Source: Deltaproteobacteria bacterium
GTDB taxonomy: Bacteria > Myxococcota > Myxococcia > Myxococcales > Myxococcaceae
Assembly (NCBI GenBank): GCA_016875515.1
Contig: VGRA01000075.1
Coordinates: forward strand, 1-8,705
Reading direction: 5' to 3'
Length of the DNA stretch: 8,705 bases
Positions 1 through 6,100 of this stretch are shown here, piece after piece; the stretch's first letter is position 1; every line of letters starts with the position of its first letter. Made by a program: the position numbers and the translations under genes. A model generated the notes under the pieces. That model worked only from the letters and a program-made list of their open reading frames with translations, was not told the DNA's origin and ran no database searches.

Positions 1-64
1 GCTTCCCGCGCCGGCCGGACACCAACGAGCTGCCATGCGGCCCTCCCTCCACCCGTCGCGTTCC

Positions 65-93
65 TTGACACTCCCATCCCCCCGCCGGACACT
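65..93 (+). promoter_or_regulatory. Candidate sigma70-type promoter of the giant lipoprotein gene
   Basis: A perfect -35 consensus TTGACA lies at 65-70. After a 17-bp spacer comes GACACT at 88-93, which matches the TATAAT -10 consensus at three of six positions (the A, A and T at positions 2, 4 and 6). Transcription would begin near position 100, about 30 bases before the chosen start codon. An exact TTGACA is notable in such GC-rich DNA, but the -10 is poor, so this is a candidate only. No operator or activator site was recognised around it. Confidence 0.35.
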
Positions 94-118
94 CGGGCAC
101 CCCCGGCAGATGTCAACC

Positions 119-130
119 AAGGGAATTCCC
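119..130 (+). promoter_or_regulatory. Ribosome binding site overlapping a perfect palindrome
   Basis: AAGGGA at 119-124 is a Shine-Dalgarno-like sequence six bases before the ATG at 131. It supports that start over the in-frame ATGs at 35 and 110, neither of which has a purine-rich site at a good distance. The bases GGGAATTCCC at 121-130 form a perfect 10-bp palindrome abutting the start codon, so half of the ribosome binding site lies within it. Whether the palindrome matters is unknown; with no loop it is a poor RNA hairpin. Confidence 0.5.
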
Positions 131-190
131 ATGACGATGCGGATGCGTGCGGCGGTCCTCGGGCCATTCCTGGCCCTTCTGGCGGGCTGT
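131..190 (+). other. Lipoprotein signal peptide (signal peptidase II type)
   Basis: The first 20 codons encode a short basic n-region with Arg4 and Arg6, a hydrophobic core (AAVLGPFLALL) and the lipobox ending A-G-C. Cys20 is encoded at 188-190. Cleavage before Cys20 and lipidation there would tether the mature protein to a membrane. The residues right after the cysteine are P-Q-N-T-T, a flexible start with no Asp at +2, which by the E. coli Lol rule favours the outer membrane. The Lol rule is not well tested in myxobacteria. Confidence 0.85.
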
Positions 191-3100
191 CCCCAGAATA
201 CGACAGCCCCGGAGCCCACCAACATCGACATCACCGTCGACAAGACGGAGGTGGTGGCCAACGGCACCAACACCGTGTCGGTCACCCTCGCGCACAACTC
301 GGACGTGAAGCTCGTAGCCAGCCGAGGCCGCTTCAAGGACCAGAAGGGCGGCAGCGTCACCCTCACCGGCGGCGCCGGCACGGTGGAGCTCATCACGTGT
401 GACTCCCGGGAGTCGGCCACCTGCGCCGGCACGGTGCGCATCAGCGCCAACTCCACCGCGGGGGACGCCACCGGCAGCACGCGCATCACCTTCATCGCCC
501 TGGAGAACTGCAGCAACGGCGAGGACGACAACGGGGACAAGGTGGTGGACTGCGCGGACCCCGGCTGCGTGGGCTACCCCTGTGGGCTGCCGGCCGGGAG
601 CGTGGGCGAGGGCGTGTGCCAGGCGAACGGGACGTGCCTCTGCAACGGAAACGGCGGCAACCCCGAGCCCAACGAGGCCAGCTGCGGCGACAACCGGGAC
701 AACGACTGCGACGGCCTGATCGACTGCAAGGACGCAAGCTGCGAGAACAAGACGTGCATCCTCGCGAGCGGCGGCCAGGGCGTCTGCGTGTCCGGTGAAT
801 GCGGCTGCCCGGGCACCGAGGAGACGGACCCGGAGAACTGCAGCGACCAGATCGACAACGACTGCGACGGCCGCGTGGACTGCGACGACCGCGGCTGCCA
901 GGCCAAGCTGGGCGAGCCGGGCGTCACCTGCGACGAGTTCGGACGCACCTGCTCGCGCGCCTCGCCGGACGGCGGCTTCGGCACCTGCTCGGTGTGCCCG
1001 GGCGGCGAGACGGCGGAGGTGACGTGCGGCGACCAGACGGACAACGACTGCGACGGCCTCTCCGATTGCGACGATCCGCAGTGCGGCTCGGTGACGTGCG
1101 GTGAGAACGGGCGGACCTGCACCACTGCCACCGCGCGCTGCGAGTGCTCGGGCAACGGCGGGCTGGTGGAGACGCTGGAGCGCACCTGCGGCGACGGCGC
1201 GGACAACGATTGCGACGGCAAGGTGGACTGCGGTGACGAGGACTGCCAGCCCGCGGGCAGCGTCCCCGGGCGCGCCTGCGGCCCTAACGGCTTCCTGTGC
1301 GCGGGGGACGGCAATTGCGGCTGCTCCGGCAACGGCGGCGAGCCGCAGGACAAGGAGGTGGCCTGCGCCGACGGGGCGGACAACGACTGTGACGGGCTGG
1401 TGGACTGCTCGGAGACAGCCTGCCAGCCGGTGGGCAACGGCGTGGGGCAGATCTGCAACACGGTGGGCCACCTGGTGACCGGCATTGGCGAGCCGACCTG
1501 CTCCGCCCCGGTGTTCGGCCCGTCCACCTGCACCATGTGCGTGGTGCCGGGCGGCCTGGCGGAGACGGCCGAGGGCGTCTCCACCTCCAGCGGCACGGCC
1601 CCCACCTGCGGCGACGGCCTGGACAACGACTGCGACGGCCCGCTCGACTGCGGCGACCCCAACTGCACCGGGCTGCCGTGCGACGTGACGGGGAAGACGT
1701 GCACGGCCAACGGCCAGTGCACCTGCACCCCCTCCCCGTCCGGCCCCGAGCAGGTGTGCACGGACGGCCAGGACAACGACTGCGACGGCAAGGTCGACTG
1801 CGCGGACACCACGTGTGACAACCGCGCGTGCGTGCTCGGCAACGGCGCCCCGGGCCGCTGCAAGGCCGGCGCGTGCGGCTGCCCCGGCATCCCCGAGGAC
1901 ACGGACGCCGCGTGCTCGGACGGCGTGGACGACGACTGCGACGGCCTCATCGACTGCGCGGACTCGGACTGCCAGGCCTCCCTGGCCGCCGCGGGGAAGT
2001 CCTGCGACGCCAACGGCAAGCAGTGCGGCAAGCCGGACCTCGCCGGCCTCGCCACCTGCTCGGTCTGCTCCCGCGGCGAGCCGGCCGGAGAGGTCAGCTG
2101 CCTGGACGGCCAGGACAATGACTGCGACGGGATGAAGGACTGCGCGGACCTGGACTGCGCCGGCCGTGCGTGCGGCAACCACGGCGTCTTCTGCAACGGC
2201 TCCACCCAGGCCTGCGAGTGCACCGGCAACGGCGGCTCGCCCGAGGCCTCCGAGTTGTCCTGCTCGGACGGGTTCGACAACGACTGTGACGGCAACAAGG
2301 ACTGCCGGGACACGGACTGCCAGCCCTCGGCGGCCGGCCCCGGCGCCTCCTGTGGGCCGTTCGGCCTGCGGTGCGAGCAGTCCGGCGCCTGCACCTGCGC
2401 CGGCAACGGCGGCGCGGCCGAGCCCGGTGACGCCGGCGAGACCCTCTGCAGCGACGGCGTGGACAACGACTGCGACGGCATCTTCGACTGCCAGGAGATC
2501 TACTGCCAGGCGGTGGGCAACCAGCCGGGCAAGGTCTGCAACGGGCTGGGCCACGCTGCCTCGGGCGCGGGCGACCTGACGTGCGCTGCCGGCACCGTGG
2601 CGGGCGGCTCCACCTGCACCATCTGCACCCTGCCGGACGGGAAGCAGTCCGAGTACGGCGGCGTCGAGGGCCAGTCCACCGTCAGCAACGGCGCCCCCAC
2701 CTGCGGCGACGGCGTGGACAACGACTGCAACGGCCCCATCGACTGTGCGGACCCCAACTGCACCGGGAATCTGTGCAACACCACGGGCAGCCGCTGCACC
2801 GCCTCCGGCACCTGCGCCTGCGCCAAGACGGAGAACGCGGAGTCCTCCTGCGCGGACGGCGTGGACAACGACTGCGACGGCAAGGTGGACTGCGACGACG
2901 TCAACTGCGCCGGCCTCACCTGCGTGCTCACCGGCACCACGGTGCGCGGGGTGTGCCTGGGGACCCTGGGCTGCGGCTGCCCCGGCGAGCCGGAGGACGG
3001 CGGCACCGCCTGCTCCGACGGCCGTGACAACGACTGCGACGGCCGCTCGGACTGCGAGGACTCGGAGTGCCAGACCGTCCAGGTCATCTCTCCCACCGGG

Positions 3101-6100
3101 CAGTACCTGGGGGTGCCCGGGCAGATCTGCGACGAGGTGCGCGGGCTGCGCTGCGGCCGCGGCAACCCGGACGCCGGCGGCGCGGCCACCTGCTCTCTGT
3201 GCGCCTTCAACACCCCGCTGTCCGACGGCGGGTTGTCCGACGAGACCTCCTGCTTCGACACGGTGGACAACGACTGCGACGGGCTCGTGGACTGCGCGGA
3301 CACCACCTGCCAGCCGGCCTCCGGCACCGGGGCGGGCCGGGCCTGCCGCCCGGACGGCGGCTGGGCCTGCGGCGGCGGCGGCACCTGTGACTGCTTCCAG
3401 GTGGACGGCGGCGCGGGCGAGTCCAAGGAGACCACCTGCGACGACGGCTTCGACAACGACTGCGACATGCTCGTGGACTGCGTGGACCCGGACTGCCGCC
3501 CGGCCAACGCCCTGTCCCGCGGGGCAGACTGCAAGCAGAACGGCGAGGGCTTCGGCCGGGCCTGCAGCGCCGAGGGGCTGTGCACCTGTAACCCGCGGGA
3601 CGGCGGGTTCGAGGCGTTCGAGTCCACCTGCTCGGACGGCGCGGACAACGACTGCGACGGCCTCACCGATTGCGACGAGTCCGCCTGCCAGCCGGTGGGC
3701 AACAACCCCGGCCCCATCTGCGACCGGCTGGGGCACGCCATTGGCGCCCCCATTGGCGAGCTGACCTGCTCGTCCACGCTCAACGGCCCGTCCACCTGCT
3801 CGGTGTGCACGGTGCCCAGCGGCGGCCGCGTGGAGGCGACGGAGGGCATCACCCCGGGGCCGCCCACCACCGCGGCCATCACCTGCGGCGACAACCTGGA
3901 CAACGACTGCGACGGCCGCTTCGACTGCAGCGACATCAACTGCCTCGGCAAGGTGTGTGACGCCACGGGCAAGGTGTGCGGCGCCGACGGGCTGTGCGGC
4001 TGCCTCGGCGGCGTGGCGGTGGAGAGCAACTGCCTGGACGGGCTGGACGACGACTGCGACGGCCAGGTGGACTGCGTGGACCCCGACTGTCAGCCGGTGG
4101 GGATCAACCCCGGCAAGGCCTGCGGCACGAAGGGCGAGGTCTGCGTGAAGGGGGCCACCGGCGGCGTGTGCCAGTGCGGCGGCAATGGCGGCTCGGTGGA
4201 GCCGCGCGAGGCCAGCTGCGGCGACGGCGCGGACAACGACTGTGACGGGTTCAGCGACTGCAGTGACACGGACTGCCGCTCCAGGGACACGCTGTACCCG
4301 GACGGCGGCAGCTGCGACTTGGCCAACTCGGACGGCCCCTGCGTGGGGGACAACGACTGCTTCCCGGGCTCGGAGCGCTGCGTGGCCGGCTTCTGCCAGC
4401 CCATGGTGGGGTACCGCTGCAACTCGCTCAACCTGTGCGTCTGCCCGGGCGGCGAGCCGGCCGGAGAGGTCACCTGCTTCGACGGCCTCGACAACGACTG
4501 CGACGGCAAGGTGGACTGCGCCGACTCGGACTGCCAGCCCGCGGGCGTCAACCCCGGCCGCGCGTGCAACAGCAACGGCATGCGGTGCTCCGCGCCCGCC
4601 GTGGGCAGCACCTCCGGCACCTGCTCGGACTGCCGCCCCGCCGAGCTGGACGGCGGCGTGGGAGAGGTGGCGGAAACCACCTGCTACGACACCATCGACA
4701 ACGACTGTGACGGCAAGAAGGACTGCGCGGACACCAACTGCCAGCCGCAGCCGCCCGCCATCGTGGGCGCCCCCTGCAAGGGCCCGAACAGCAGCCAGGT
4801 GTGCGTGGTGGGCGGCACGGGCGGCAGCTCCGGCGTCGGCGGAGGCCCCCCCAGCTCCCAGGGCATCTGCCTGGACCCCGCGCTGGGCGGAAACCTGACG
4901 CTCTCCGCGGCGCCGAACACCATTCCCTCGGACGGCGTGGCCACCACCACGCTGCTGGCCGTGGCCAAGTACGGGCCGGAGTTCTCCAGCACGCCCGAGT
5001 CGCGCGTGCCGCTCGCCAACCTGACGTGCCAGGTCGTCTCGGCGGGCATCACCTACACCAACGAGGGCGTGGTGTTCCGCATCACGGCGGGCTCCGGCGT
5101 CCTGATTGACCCGGCCGACAGCACCCGCACCAGCACCACTTCCCTCTGCGTGGGGACCGACTCGAGCGGCGTGGCGAAGGTGACGCTGCGGTCCAACAGC
5201 ACCGGCACCAAGACGACGGTCAAGTCCAACTACGAGGACCTGGTCGGCACCTACAAGAAGCTGAAGCTGGAGTCCGACCCGGTGGACGTGGCCGAGCCGA
5301 AGCTGGGGACCATCGTGGAGGGCCCCTACGTGCCGCTGATGGGCGTCCGCGAGTCCGGCTTCCGCGAGTCGCAGGTCATCGCGTTCAAGCTCAGCGACGC
5401 TGACACCAAGGACTACCCGCCGGGGCTGGCCGTGACCTTCACGCACGAGTCGCGCGGCGGCTCCTACCTGGGCGAGGTGGCCAACTGCACCGGCACGCCG
5501 CGCGTCTGCACCGCCACCGGCGTCACCGGCCTCAGCGGGAGTGCCACCGTGGTGCTCACCTCCGGGACCCTGGCAGCCACTGGCTACGTCAAGGCCACGG
5601 CCACCGCGGGCGGGGTGACCCGGGACGTGACCATTAGCAACATTGCCTTCGTGGGCGCCAAGTCCAACGGAGCGAACATCAGCATGTCGTGCGAATACCG
5701 CATCGCCAAGGAGCCGAAGACCGTCGCAGACCCCACGACCAGCATCATGGCGCCGCCGGTCATGCGGGGTGGATTGGTATTCGACCCCGACATGTTCAAC
5801 GGCAGCAAGACCTACTACCGGTTCATGAACCCGCTTTCGGAACCGCCGAACCGCCTGGAGGATTTCGGCTTCACCTGCGCCTCGTTCTACGGCGACCGCT
5901 ACGGCAACGTGATTGCCATTCCCGCGGTGACCACGCTCGCGTCCGAGGCGGGCAACGCCGCCTCGCCGGGCCCGAACGCCCCTGACGCAGGCACCCAAAA
6001 GCCCAGTGTGGACGGCTGGATTGTCAACGGGCAGGCGGTGAACGTCGTGAAGGTCACGGGCTACCGCGGCCCCGAGGACGTCACGCCCAGGGTTGGCGAG

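Larger units (their letters stand above)
509..4747 (+). repeat. Array of 23 cysteine-rich DNDCDG units (MopE/TSP3-like)
   Basis: The units share the core C-x-D-x-x-D-N-D-C-D-G-x-x-D-C-x-[DE]-x-x-C, then a variable segment with several more cysteines. Codons for the first Asp of the core start at 524 (degenerate), 698, 854, 1040, 1202, 1379, 1622, 1772, 1928, 2114, 2276, 2462, 2717, 2864, 3026, 3266, 3452, 3644, 3899, 4046, 4232, 4490 and 4697. Spacing runs from 147 to 258 bases, about 49-86 residues. The core fits the DxDxDGxxD calcium-loop pattern with a cysteine at loop position 4, as in thrombospondin type 3 repeats. Calcium binding plus disulfides is the likely fold basis, though copper or another metal cannot be excluded. 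Exceptions are unit 1 (no core cysteine), unit 13 (DCNG) and unit 17 (DCDM). Confidence 0.9.

Noticed and set aside
35..130. Longer N-terminus of the lipoprotein from the ATG at 35 or 110
   Set aside because: Neither has a ribosome binding site, the extra residues would bury the signal peptide, and the start at 131 gives a normal 20-residue lipoprotein signal.
574..4680. Further antisense frames rich in P-S-Q-S-L-S repeats
   Set aside because: P-S-Q-S-L-S is simply the reverse reading of the DNDCDG core codons in another frame, so these frames are shadows of the repeats.
509..4747. Regularly spaced short DNA repeats resembling a CRISPR array
   Set aside because: The repeats are in frame within one coding region, the spacing is irregular (147-258 bases) in multiples of three, and the spacers encode conserved cysteine patterns.
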